From: Mesaphorura yosii
Lineage: Eukaryota; Arthropoda; Collembola; Poduromorpha; Tullbergiidae
Length of the DNA: 64,000 nucleotides
Assembly: GCA_009869945.1 (NCBI GenBank)
Contig: WIXG01000062.1
Location: 218,043 to 282,042 of the forward strand
Direction of reading: 5' to 3'
Shown here: positions 50,830 to 62,515 of the stretch, piece by piece
Position numbering within the stretch: position 1 is the stretch's first letter
How the letters are laid out: the number at the start of each line of letters is the position of its first letter
Translations under genes and position numbers: made by a program
The notes under the pieces: generated by a model
Database searches by the model: none
Told to the model about the DNA's origin: nothing
Seen by the model: the letters and a program-made list of their open reading frames with translations, nothing else

Positions 50830-52317
50830 AAACAGAACAGAATTGACCTGGATGAATGCGAAATCTATTATGATAAAAGATTAAATGCGTGCAATGTATA
50901 GTAAATTATGCGTGCAGGTAAGGCCTGGAAGCGAGATTTGTCGTGGTTGAGTGATAAAATGGTCAGGAATGTACTGATTACCGTACTGTTTGCAGGTTGT
51001 CGTGCGCACGAATGTATTCATGAACTCCAAGTGACATGTCCAGGCGGCAGACTTCTTTTAATAACTTTTTATTGCGCAAGAAGTATGCATACGATTGAAC
51101 TACACTGGCATTGTTCCATTGGCGGCTGGGCCCGGACATGCCTAATGCGATACATTTTGTCCTTTCGATTATGCTATCAACTGTGCTTTAGGGTATTAAG
51201 GACAAAGTTCAGAGTCCAACACTTCATCGGATTAATGTGACGACATAGCAAAATCAGCACGTCGTGGTGTTTGTAAGCATTGGCGGCGCCAAAACCGCTT
51301 GTAAGCGAAATCAAACATAAAATTGCAAACTTGAGATGCCGAAATCATACCTCACCAGAATTTCATTCTTCTTTCTACTAATTTATGCTTCAAGTGCACA
51401 TTTTCAATTTGTACATCCATTACGAGAAAAGGCAAAGCAGGAAATCAGGACAAAACGAACAGTCGCATGGACAGCATGCACATTTCGCAGAATACACACG
51501 AACTTCTTTCTGCAACGGAAAACTCATGGAATTGAAGGACATCTAAATAGGGCTGCTTTCATGGAATCAATCACAAGAAAAATCATGGACCAGAAGCAAA
51601 ACTCAACAGCTTTGAGCCAATCAATGAAACGAATCAGCGTAACATGACCACATGAATCCCTGGATGAGCAGCACGAAATTGTATGCGCCGTGAACCGACC
51701 ATGAATTTCATCTTATCTTACTCGCTTTGAAAAAAGGTATCTACGATGCCTCTTCTGGTGGTCGTGTGCCGTCGTCTGTCTCGACTAAATACTACTATGC
51801 TATGCTACAAGGCAAATTAAAGAAACTTACATTCATGAATTCAAGTCATTATCAGTCCCTTTCTCTTGCAAAACTGGCATATTGCAAGTGCTCGTTACAA
51901 AATGGGAAGAGTTTCCGCTGTTGTTTCGTTGATTTCATTTTGGTGATTGGTGATCGTACATTTCACTTGACGTGACACTGAAATTGATCGTAGAACTCAT
52001 GTTTCAATTCATTACGCTGTCGATTATTCAGACGTCAGAATAGGAAGCACCTGACACGGTTAGGATCACACCGAACAGAATTCGCAATTCGCATGTCGTG
52101 TGGCCTTTTGCATTTCGAAATTCAAGTTGGGATTTTTGAGCCTGTCCCATGCCTTTCTTCGTATGTACAGGAAAGCTTTCTGTTGAAATCCTTGCTTATG
52201 ACAAGCGGTGAATTTCGGCTTGGCTTGGTATTTTAGGTTTCTTTGACACTTTCATTCTAATCGTAGCGTACTTCGAGGTCTTTTCCGGTTTAATTGACGA
52301 CCGTAAAGAAACTAACC
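50830..52317. other. Intergenic region, probably a divergent promoter region
   Basis: About 1.5 kb separates the divergently transcribed riboflavin transporter (minus) and bromodomain gene (plus), so both promoters should lie here. No clear TATA box was found. A 103-codon ORF with a signal-peptide-like start lies at 51,336-51,647 and is listed separately. Confidence 0.6.
51336..51647 (+). CDS. Candidate small secreted protein, weak
   Basis: A single-exon ATG ORF of 103 codons. The first 21 residues look like a signal peptide: basic start (MPKSYLTR), hydrophobic core (ISFFFLLIYASSA), likely cleavage before HFQF. The remainder is basic, with dibasic sites at K40-R41, R51-R52, R61-K62 and R81-K82, one cysteine at 48 and no hydrophobic segment, a layout possible for a peptide precursor. 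No known neuropeptide motif or amidation signal was recognised and no convincing TATA box precedes it. ORFs of this length occur by chance throughout the window, so it may be spurious. Confidence 0.25.
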   Translation: MPKSYLTRISFFFLLIYASSAHFQFVHPLREKAKQEIRTKRTVAWTACTFRRIHTNFFLQRKTHGIEGHLNRAAFMESITRKIMDQKQNSTALSQSMKRISVT

Positions 52318-55300
52318 ATGGAATTTGAAGAACCACCACCGAAGAAACATAAGAAACACAAAAAGGACAAAGATCGTGACAGACACAGTCACGACAATAG
52401 TAAGTTGTAGGCATTATTGAATCGGTTGGTCACTTGCACTTGTCTCCGAGCTTCATAACTTTTGATTGAGCGTTTACTTAACAGGTGAGCATGGTCCTCC
52501 CGTGTCCACAAACGCGCGACTGAAGCTAATTCTTCGAGTTGGAGGCTCCTCTACACCAGAGCACAGTGATTCACCAGCACCTTCGTTACCTCATATTCTT
52601 AATGTACCATACGAAGACGATTCCAGGCACTCTGGGTCACAGTCGTTTGCTCACAAGAAGTCAAAGAAGAAAGAAAAGAAACGAAAAAAGGAAAAGAAGC
52701 ACAGACACAAGGTAATTTCTAGGTAGCAAGATAGGTAGAATTGTTCAACTGTTGGCATTTCTAACCGATTTGTTGGTTGTCATTGTAGGAGAAGAGACGT
52801 CGTGAGAAGGAAGAGGCGATATTGCTGAAAGAGAGTAGTAATATCCAAGAACTCTGTGCAGAGCCGCCGATAATACCTTTGGACGTTGCTTTGCCGGAGG
52901 ATGTACTGCCGGTGCCGGCAGTGCCGAGTCCAAAAACAAGTACCCAAAAGGAAGAACAAGTGGTGGGAACGGGAGAACAAAATCAAGTAGTGGACGAGAA
53001 TGCGGAACAAACTATTACAACTTTAACTGCACCTCCAACTATCATCATTCCTCCAAGTCAGTCACTGACTCCACGACGGCCTCTTGACAATAAGTGTTTA
53101 AAGAAGCTTTTGGATCACCTAGTTCGGGTAATGTTTAGAAGTGCGCGTGGTGAATCTTCTTATCCATGTCAATATCATTGTATTTGTTCTCTTTAGGCTT
53201 TAGAAAAGAAGGATGTACAGCAATTTTTTGCATGGCCAGTAACAGACAGAATTGCTCCAGGTTATTCATCAATTATTTCAACACCAATGGACTTTAGCAC
53301 TATGAAGACTAAAGTGGATCGTGAGGAATACTCAACGTTGGAAGAGTTTACCGTAAGAGTTTTACTAGGCGACTGGAAATAACAAGACAACTAATTATTC
53401 ACATCCGATTTATAGGCTGACTTCAAGCTTATGTGCGAAAATGCAATGATATATAATCATATGGACACGATATACTACAAGGTAGATCTAAATCTGGCCC
53501 ATGGTCGGTTGTACAAGGTATTCAAAGTTACGTAATTTACTAACGTCCTGTTAACTCAACTTAGGCTGCAAAGAAATTGCTGCAAGGAGGACTCAAAATG
53601 TTAGAGGCCGATAAGATCCGCGCACTTCTTCCCTTAATACCATCAATTCGATTGCTGCAAGAGGAGCAGATAGGATTTAAGTTGCTCCTGGAACCAGTTC
53701 AGCCAGAAGGAGTTGACATTTTAAGTTTATCTGAAGATGACAGCCAAGAAAATGTGTGCTTTGATCCAACACAAAGTGAGCACTACGTGCCGCCCCATCC
53801 TAATGACCCACCGTGAGTTACGCGGTCCATTTTCTCAAGCACTTAATTACATAGGTCGCATATAATGTCATTGATGTTAACACTAACAGTGATTTATGTG
53901 GAGCATTTACGGAAGATTTGACAACACAGGAAGTTCTGCAGCAAGCAAGATTAGCTGCAAGAGAAGCGGCCCATCGGCTTGCTACAAAGAAACCAAACCG
54001 GAAGGTAACTGAAATTGAAATTACATTGTAGAAGATGTCTATGTTCAAACTTCTAAATGGATAATATAATCCACTCAGATGGGATTTATAAGACAAAAGC
54101 CGGATGGTAGCACATCCTTATCTATTCTCCTCCCTTCAAATGGATTCGCACCAGGACAAGAGGTTCCAATGAGTTTAGGAGCCTTTGCCGGAAAAATACA
54201 ACATGGTAGCAGCCAATTGCTACTTGCCAAAGAGGATCGCAAGAATTTTCAGCGAGCTGGTAAGTAATTTCTACCAAACTTTGAATGAGAACTGAGATAC
54301 TAAACTAAAGTGATAACTAACATGTCAATATTTGAATGTTAATTTCTATTTTATTTTTATAGCTAAACCAGTAAATTACGGTTCGTTCAGCTCGTTTGCA
54401 CCGACTCGTGACTCATCATTTTCCGCCTTAAGTGAGGATGAATCTAATTTACTTTCATCTGTTTATGGCGAATCTCGAGAATACGCTGAAAGGTAAAATG
54501 TAGTTGGTATTGTTATTGCATATTTATTCTGCTCGCTCCTAATTCTATCTTGAATTCTTTAGCCTGGTTGAGTTTACTCGTGGCTGCGACTACACAACAC
54601 AAATGGTTGATGGCATTCTGGATACGATTACACATGGAGAACATTCAAGGGCCATAAACATAATCGAGGAACGTCAAAGAATGGAAACCGAGCGGGCAGA
54701 AGCACTACGCAAGGAGGAAGAATTCGCCAAGCTGGAGGCTGAAGAGGCGATGTACCTAGAAAAGATGGGGTTTCCATCTTGTGCTGTCAAAGAAGAAACT
54801 TCTGATGTGCAAAGCTCAGCAGGCGATATTAATCTAGAATCTCTTACTTCATTGAATGACCTTGGAATTGAAACTGGATTCCTGAACGAAGTTAAACAAA
54901 CTCTCGATTCCAGTTCTCGGTAATTATACTTCATTTCTAACTAAAGACGTATATTCATGCAGACCGTGGTCGGAACTTAGTTCAAAACTATTCAAGACAA
55001 ACCACTTGGGTTCAAAGTCCGTGCTACACACGGCCAAATACACTTAGTGCAATGGCCACTTAATTCGGAAGTTAATTTTTTATTGCAACGCATCAAGAAT
55101 CACTTAAACATGAAATCAATCATAATAGCATGCAAGCACAATTAGACTGCTTTTAAATAGGATGGCCGAAACAATTCCGAAACGAGATAGAGAATAGGAA
55201 TAACATGATAGATACAGATCTGTATACGCTTCCATTGGCTTTGCATTATCGAACTTCGACTTGATGCCTGGAGATGGTACTTCTGAGAACGATTCTCTTG

Positions 55301-56043
55301 TTTCACTTGACCTTTGAATTCACCCGTAGCGTTTGGGGACAGTACAATCTCCTTTCATGAGAAACCAAAAAGCGTCTTGCGGACCGTATAGCGAGGTGTG
55401 CAGTCCTTTGCCTTGATGCGAATGTATTCTTGCATTCGTATGAGGCCGTCTTTGATGAGGGATTCGTATGGTGGTTTGTATCAAATGGTTTTGAACTATT
55501 CGTAGACTCATGCAGACAAATAGTAATGCGTAATTTTGCCACTTCAGTCTCGACCAGAAGCTGTCGGAAACGGCGGATCTACTTGGTGGTCTTCAAAAAG
55601 CACAAAAGGAAAGATTCACTCAGCCGGTGCTTCCTGTCCCGCCATATGTGCATCCCCCGAGCGAGACCGAGGTCAACATTGCTAATAAAGTTGTAGAAAA
55701 CTTGGTGGAACTGGCAAAGGGCGCTCCTCCTGCAAATATCATATCGTCTGATTCTCTTCACAAAGCTATGGGAATTGATCTCGATGCATTTGGATACAGC
55801 ATACCGCAGACAAGCGCAAGTACGGGTGCAGAGATCACAAGCAATCAGGAGCCTGCGCCTGAGAATCAACCTGTGCCTATGGAAACTGACACTGGAACGG
55901 CTACAACGGTGGACGAATCTGTCGAACAAGTGGAATCGGCATTGGTTGGAAACGAGCAAGTACCCAACGAAAATATCGAGACAGGGACAGAAGGCCATCC
56001 GGATGTATTTCCAGATCCAACATCGGAAGTAATGACGACATAA
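52318..56043 (+). CDS. BRD7/BRD9-type bromodomain protein (SWI/SNF subunit)
   Basis: Eleven exons: 52318-52399, 52485-52711, 52789-53127, 53197-53352, 53416-53481 (or 53517), 53565-53812, 53890-54004, 54079-54259, 54363-54492, 54563-54919, 55548-56043. All join in frame, giving 798 residues (810 with the longer exon 5). The start KKHKKHKKDKD followed by LKLILRVGG matches the BRD9 N terminus; a second lysine-rich stretch ends exon 2. The bromodomain spans residues about 210-310, with WPVTDRIAPGYS at 229-240 and the acetyl-lysine-binding asparagine at 282 (MIYN). The conserved BRD7/9 C-terminal region (DUF3512) follows, containing MGFIRQKPDGS and LLSSVYGES. Residues about 535-580 form a charged helix, and the end is acidic and proline/glutamate-rich. 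BRD9 belongs to the non-canonical BAF complex and BRD7 to PBAF; both read acetylated chromatin in the nucleus. Intron 10 is unusually long here (628 nt). Confidence 0.95.
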
Positions 56044-56109
56044 ATTTTCTGTTTAACTTTGTTAAAGGCAAATAATGTGGGAGTATACAATGATTTGAAA
56101 TCAATTTGA

Positions 56110-56115
56110 AATAAA
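56110..56115 (+). terminator. Poly(A) signal of the bromodomain gene
   Basis: AATAAA, 67 nt after the stop codon, gives a short 3' UTR. Confidence 0.75.
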
Positions 56116-56129
56116 AGTGACGCTTTCTG

Positions 56130-59100
56130 CTCAAGACAATTTGACAAGTTGTGGTTGTGATCGCACTGTCCATGTCAAATAATAAGGCATCAATATGAGT
56201 GTTTGGTTGTGACGAAATAGGTTGCTTTAATTCCCAAAGGCATGATTAAGGAGTTGGTTCTTATGTACAAGTACAATATCAATGTGTAGGAGAATAGAGG
56301 TTTGTACAGAGTTTTGGTATTATTTATAGTATTACATTGTAATTAATTAATCTTCATGTACTTACTTACAATATGTAATTAATGATGTAATTAGTTACAA
56401 TCTATTTAGTAAGTCAATAATGTTAGGCTGGGTGACAGAGGTCGGAACGGTCCTTTGATGATTTTATTTACAAAGCACAAATAAAGCAAAGCAAGTAACA
56501 AGTAGCAGTACTTGGGTCATTTGGGGTTACTCGAGGAAGGAGTGTTTGCTTGTTGGAACAAAGTTTAGGTTAGCTTTAAAGTTGGCCATAATAATACAGT
56601 TTCCCGATTTGATGTGGTTCGGCTCAAATTTACTTTCTTTGAATATGACTTTGACATGGGTTTTGCATTTTCGGTACCAATTCCGAAGACTAAAAAGGCA
56701 GGATGGGTCGCATGTTTGTGTTTACCCAAGACAAGGTTACATTTCCTCGAAATGGTGCTCCTCAATAATCCATCTGAATCTCATCAAGACGTGACTTTGG
56801 TTTGCTTTTATCTATTCTAAATTATTATGGACCAATCAATCAATCCATCATGACACTGACTGGCATTGAATGATCCGAGCCCAATGAATCAGATTTGACT
56901 GTGATGGATCTATTTTGAGTTGGCATTCTAATCTTGACTTGTTTTCAGCTAAAAATCTAAGATTTGGCTTGGGTCGCACCCGCGTTTGTAGAAGCAAAAT
57001 TTGTTTTTTATATTGGCTTCGGTGCTTGAACGAACTCGAATTCGAATTTCGATAAGTTAATAATTTAGCAGCCAGACTGAAATGGGGTTTAATGACGATG
57101 GATGCGACATTCTAATGCAACAGCTTATCGGTCCTCAAATGAGGTTCATATTTTGTTATGATTTATACCCCTGGTGCGGGTTTGCATGAAATATGACCGG
57201 TTCTTTGGTTCGCTACACACGTTGCAGGAGAGAAAAGAGAAAGGTGACAGAATATATTATGAGAATCTTTGCGTATAGAAATCTCTTCCATTTGCATTGT
57301 TTTTCATTAGGTAGAAAAATATCCCAAAAAACTTGCAGTTCTACATTTTCTACGCTGTGGAGTCTGCGGCTAAGTCTAGAAAATCCTGAGGATTCTGCGC
57401 TATCTAAAATCTAAATGATTCATGTCTCCACCACATTTCTCTCGACCCGAGTCAATTATGTGTAAGTAGTTTTCAGTATATTTCGGGAATCACTTCGTAT
57501 TGAAAAAGGAGCAGCACATATTTTTCTCCATGCACGAGTCACAAACGCAGGCTAGGCCGGGTTGCATTTGTGTTGAGTTGTTGCAAAATGTAATGAAAGG
57601 AATAAAAGACAGGAAATGGTGCATTCAAAAAACTAGTGACCAATCGTCAGAGGTTGGTCCCATATTGTGGAAATCTGTTTATGAAGTATGTGATAGAAGT
57701 GGCAAATCGTGGAAGAGAAGTGGGAAGAGGCGGCTCAGGGCTCTCAGGAAGGTCCACAACGTTAACATTGTTACAAGAGGACGAGAGGACACGCAAAGGA
57801 AGGAAGTGGTTCACATTGATAATCAAAAACCACGCTCCACGATTCTTGGCCGTAGAAATTTAATGCTGTGCCCTGCTCTTCTTTCTTTCTTCCTTCGTCT
57901 AAACTGACTCTCTGCTTCTGCTTTTACTTCTACCGCTAATGTCTTTGACTTTGAATTTCTCCTTCCTCTCTAATTACATTCCAGTCGAAGGGGATCAATA
58001 CATGTGGAACTAGAACTAATGCTTGGTACAACATTAACTATCATTACCGAGTATCAGCTCTTAATTTATAACGACATTTACTATACTATTTTTTTTTACT
58101 TCGTACGTTCTACTCTACTCTATGTCTGTAAGCTAAAAGTAAGCTACATGCTACTTTCTGCATCCTAAGGGTAGAAAATGTGAATACAAGTTTTCTTGGA
58201 TGGAAAACTGAGTAAGAACAAGTTCAGGTGTCTTGACTCTCGCCAGGACACCGCAACCGCAAAAAGGTCAATTTGGTAAATGTGAGAGTATAATTTAATG
58301 CATCGATTCGAAAGCCATTGGTAGGTCAAGTATTAAAAGTAATTAGTGGCAAGGAAAGGGCAACCGCCAAAAGGGCATGGAAAATTACAAGAGTACTAGT
58401 ACGTGCGTGAGACGAAGACCTTTGACATTAGACAAGTGACTCGTTCTCATAAATTCGATAAGAGAGGATTAAATTTTGTGAGTAAATGTAATATCGTAGT
58501 TTCCAAACAGCTATCAAAGGGGAAAACGACAAAATTCTTACACATTCACCTTACATTCTATTTTCTTACCTTATAATATTTCCCTAAGAGGTTCCCTAAA
58601 CGATTAGTAGAACGATTGTGGAGTGTGTCGAATATCGACGATGGGATTAGGCTCTGCAACAGCCTGAGTACTACCGTAATGTTATGGCTGTCTTTTCATT
58701 CAGAGTTCGAGACAGTAGTGAGTGGTAGTGGCAAGAGCCCACTAGAGAAAGTCGCTATTGTTATTGTGAGGACACGATTGGATTAAAATACTTGATGCAC
58801 CATCATGAGCGTCTGAAACACAGCGCAGCAGCACCGAGACTATCACCACCATATTTTACATAGCTGTCAGTACATTATGCACTGACTAGAATCTAGCTCT
58901 AGCACCGTTATCCACTTACAATTCAATGCTACGTGGTGTTTTGCATCTCCGCACTGTACTTGCTCAACCAGCACCACCATATATTACATAAATAATGATA
59001 TTGTTCAAAACAGCCCGTTACAAGTGCTCATGGGTAAAGCACCACACACAATAACCTATTTACGCTCTCGGGTGCAATGCTGCTTGAACTGACACTGATG

Positions 59101-59238
59101 GATGAATATTAGGCCTTTTTGCTGCGTTTGTCCAATATCTGACAATGCAAATACGTTCATGATTTTCTAATAGTGAAATCCTCTCGTAATAGCGCAATAA
59201 TAAGAAAGTATCGATGAGTTGGCTCCAACGCGCATTTT
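56130..59238. other. Interval between convergent genes, possible long 3' UTR
   Basis: No supported gene. It lies between the bromodomain gene (plus) and the coiled-coil gene (minus, stop at 59,239). The closest clear minus-strand AATAAA found is at 56,463-56,468, so a long 3' UTR of the minus-strand gene could fill much of it. A 135-codon ORF at 57,500-57,907 begins at a TTG, has no domain and is not called. Two copies of a CACCACCATAT...TTACATA motif lie near 58,844 and 58,972. Confidence 0.5.
58844..58990. repeat. Pair of short direct repeats, CACCACCATAT...TTACATA
   Basis: The sequence CACCACCATAT, then T/A-rich bases, then TTACATA occurs at about 58,844-58,862 and again at about 58,972-58,990 on the same strand, 128 bp apart. 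If the region is 3' UTR of the minus-strand gene these could be binding sites, but two copies may be coincidence. Confidence 0.4.
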
Positions 59239-62200
59239 TCACGCGTACTCCGTGTCAGTGGAGACACCACGATCCAGGAAAGGTCGATGATTGGTCGACA
59301 CGCCACACTCGTACGGCACGTCGTCGACGGGGCCTCCGACCGCCGGGCTGCTCGTAGAATTTCGGCCTATTGGAACCCCAACAACGGAGCCGCCAGCAGA
59401 ACCCGTGGTGCCGTGAGCGTACGCGATACTCTTTTGGTAGCTGAACAATTGTCGTTCCAGGCTGTAGTTTTCCGCTTGAAGTGCGGTAATTTCCTTTCTG
59501 TACAAAGAGAAAGAGAACTCCATCAAATTTTTGAATAACAAATCCTGGAGAAAGAATTTTTATTTCGAGTAACGCTAATGTCCATGCAGGAGGACGTCTA
59601 CTTAGAAATGTGGTCGTGCCCTCACTGCAAGTGTCATTTATTTATGGCTTTAGGAAAATGGCGGTTATAATGTGAGTAAATGATTGTGCCAATTTGTCAT
59701 CATTTCATCGAGGAAGCGTTCTCCTCAGAAACGAGAAACGAAGGCCTGATCTATCCTGACACATACCGTACCGCCTTTGTATGAAGCCACAGTGCCCCTC
59801 CAATAATCCGGTTCGTGAGGCCTAGAATTCTAATGCAATTTATGGATTACATTGGTATGGCTGAAGTGAACGGGCAGACATTATGCGTATGCTGTATTTT
59901 TGTCAACTGGTTCACTTTCACATCATTATTATGCAGTAAACAGCACAGTCGCGTACTGCACGGCTCGACAAAGCAACGAAAAAAGAAATGAACCTTATTA
60001 AATATAGGTTGACACTTTAGGCGTGAGTATGTCTCGCCTCCCGTCTCTCCGACTAGGACGAGTATCATAAAAAGAAGTCGAGTTGAGACAGCCTCATTTA
60101 ATTTAAAAAGAAAAGTGTACTGCTACTTTTCTTGGACGAGAATGCGAGAGCACGCGAGCACGCCTTAATGCCACGCCACGCTACAGCGACGGCCGAGACT
60201 GAAATTCCAGTCATGCTTAGTCGTGTTGCCGTTGCTGTTGCGTATTTCTTGCGCATATACTGTACTTTCTGTACTTTAATACGTGAATCATGTGTCATAA
60301 AAATATAGATTAAATTACATAAATTTTGTTCTCACGCATTTACCATAAATTTTCCAGTAAAATAGAGACAAATGCGTGCTGGAATCTCAACGGAATACAA
60401 ATACCGTACTGTACCATTTTATGGCACACTTTGTCATAGCTCGGGCGACGGCGAAACTTACCTCATTTGGTAGTTATGAACTCGTGTAACGTCATCGTAC
60501 TTATGGTAGGTTGCTTGAAAGAGCAGATACGATTCACCCCATTCAATCTGCACACGTACTTCGTGTTTGTCATTTAGGTAGAAACTATTTGGATCCCGAA
60601 TCTGTGAGGAGACACGAAAGAAGAAATTCTTTACATTTCACTTCTTCAAAGACCACCCATCAAAAACAAAGACAGCGTGTAAAATTAAGTGCAACGGTGA
60701 AAGATAAAAGAGAAGCTTGGCTTTCTCTGCAAAGCAGCGGCGGCATTGAAGACAGTGAAGAGAGCACATCAAAGCAAGCTGATTGCATTAACTTGGACTT
60801 GGAAGAGCGAGATCACTGGATCAAAGCAGTCCACTGCTTGACAACTGTCAAGGGATACGGTCTGTCTTTTGTCTTAAGCTTCAGCCAGAGACGACAAAAG
60901 TCGTCTGTGATAAATTATCTCTTACAACCATCAAACTAATTCATACTTCGTTGTCCTTATGCGAGTTAATTTGAGTATTGTCACTAATCTGTAGACAGTA
61001 CGAATGGATATGAACAATACGAAGGAAGTGCAATAGCAATATTTGTCTCGAGCAATCGCGCAACGCCTACGGCTTTTACTGCAGATGGCCTCTGGCCCAA
61101 TTACGTAAAATGAGCTCAGAATTGAAAGCCCAATTCTTAAATGAAACTTGTGTAATGCGCTACTTAGTGCTTGTAATTAGAAATTTTATAATCCTCTTAT
61201 AACTCGAATTGTCCTAACAAAACTTTCCCAGACTCTTCCTTTTTGTTTTTGTCGTCTGCACTGCCGGCTTATGAATTGTACAACAATAACTTTTGTAATT
61301 TTCCGAATGAGGAAGGAAACAGGTCTGCTAAAGCATTTAAGTCTCAAATAAGGATCTTTCCTTTATTAAAACGGCGGCGATGGGAGGTTTATTTCCGTCA
61401 TTTGAAGCAGGACTTGTATAATTCAGCCGAATAGTGCCGAATATAATCTTTAATTTTGGAAGACGAAGTCTAACTGCTTAACCGAGGCAGAGCAGTGGAA
61501 GTGGAATATTCGAATATTCCGGGTTAATGGCTAAGAATGTATGGAATTAATTGAATTCATTCAAGCACGAGTAAACACGCCGAGTTGGAATTGCAGGCAG
61601 AAAATGAAATAATTTTATGGCTAAAGTTATCTAAGATTTTAATACGAATATAAAATGGATTATGCATGATCCAATTATAGAAGGGTGCATTAGAAAAGGT
61701 CGGAACTTGGCTATCGCCTTTGGCTGCGTTGCAAATCAAACCGCGAAATTGATTCTGATGTAGGAACAATGCATATGCGGTCTCGGCTTCGTTTCTATTT
61801 CCACGAAGAAGAGGCAAAAGCTGCGGCTGTGGTCACATTCATCAGTCAATGGCAAACATGAATGAAATATTAATCTCACGAAGAGCTTCATCGTTGTCGT
61901 TGTCGTTGAATGACAATGGGCAAGGATCCCATTCATTGAGTCCTTTGTATGAATTGAATCAGTGGACGCGTGACTCGTGCGGGATTTTAATCTTCCTAAT
62001 GTATGCGCTGTCAATTGTATCGGCATTCTATTGCACTTGTGCTGTTAGAATGTAGCGGTGAAAGCCACGAATCGAGAAGCAAGCGTTGTCGATTCTATTG
62101 ATGGTGCGCGTCATCTCACCTCTTTGACTGTCACATCCGTCTCCATAATAATGCCGTCGTCAGAATCTTCTTGGACATAATAGTGACTGTGTGGAACGTG

Positions 62201-62512
62201 AGTGAAAGCAATTGGGTCTAGTAATCCAGTCTTACTGTTGAATCTTAGCAAGTACGCACTCCAACTGACGTATCTCAAGTGATTTCGAGGAACGTTGTGA
62301 ACGTCTTTGTAAACGATACGAACTCGAAGGGTTTCCGAGTGCGTATCGGCTTCGAGGGTCCATGCTTGTTTGTCGCGGTCGTAACATTGGACTGGAGGAC
62401 TCGTGCTCACAGTTCCCACGCAGGCGGCATTCATGGCGGCGGTGTTCGGAATCAGCGACACTTCACTTAAAGTGTTGGCCGTCACCATCTCCAAGTGAAT
62501 TCGGAGGACCCC
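59239..62512 (-). CDS. Unrecognised protein, C-terminal part: beta-rich region then coiled coil
   Basis: Three 3'-terminal exons, 62512-62120, 60601-60462 and 59497-59239, join in frame (phases 0 and 2) to encode 263 residues ending at a TGA. All five splice junctions have consensus AG or GT sites, and the joined protein reads smoothly across both. Residues 1-131 look like alternating beta strands (GVLRIHLEMVTANTLSEV, LRVRIVYKDV, YVSWSAYLLRF). Residues 132-178 continue with VRVQIEWGESYLLFQATYHK. A heptad-like coiled coil begins at KEITALQAENYSLERQLFSY, then a glycine/serine-rich linker and a short end, RGVSTDTEYA. Introns are long (1.5 and 0.96 kb), unlike other genes here. Upstream exons were not found and may lie in 62.6-64.0 kb or beyond the window. 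I could not name the family; no function is assigned. Confidence 0.75.
59498..60461 (-). other. Last intron of the coiled-coil gene
   Basis: Intron of 964 nt between a GTAAGTTTCG donor and a TTTGTACAG acceptor. ORFs inside are short and unrecognised; no nested gene was seen. Confidence 0.65.
60602..62119 (-). other. Penultimate intron of the coiled-coil gene
   Basis: Intron of 1,518 nt between GTGAGATG and CTCCTCACAG. It contains a small perfect stem (CATTCTA/TAGAATG) near 62,025-62,055 but no supported gene. Confidence 0.65.
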
Positions 62513-62515
62513 CTG

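Noticed and set aside
57500-57907. 135-codon plus-strand ORF downstream of the bromodomain gene
   Set aside because: It starts at TTG, has no domain, and lies where the 3' UTR of the convergent gene is expected.
60511-60939. 142-codon plus-strand ORF
   Set aside because: It begins opposite exon 60,462-60,601 of the minus-strand coiled-coil gene and has no recognisable sequence features; considered a shadow.
62025-62055. miR-92-like start TATTGCACTTGT with a small hairpin
   Set aside because: Twelve bases resemble the 5' end of miR-92, but the hairpin formed (CATTCTA/TAGAATG with an inner GCAC/GTGC) places the sequence in the loop and no long precursor stem is visible. Likely coincidence.
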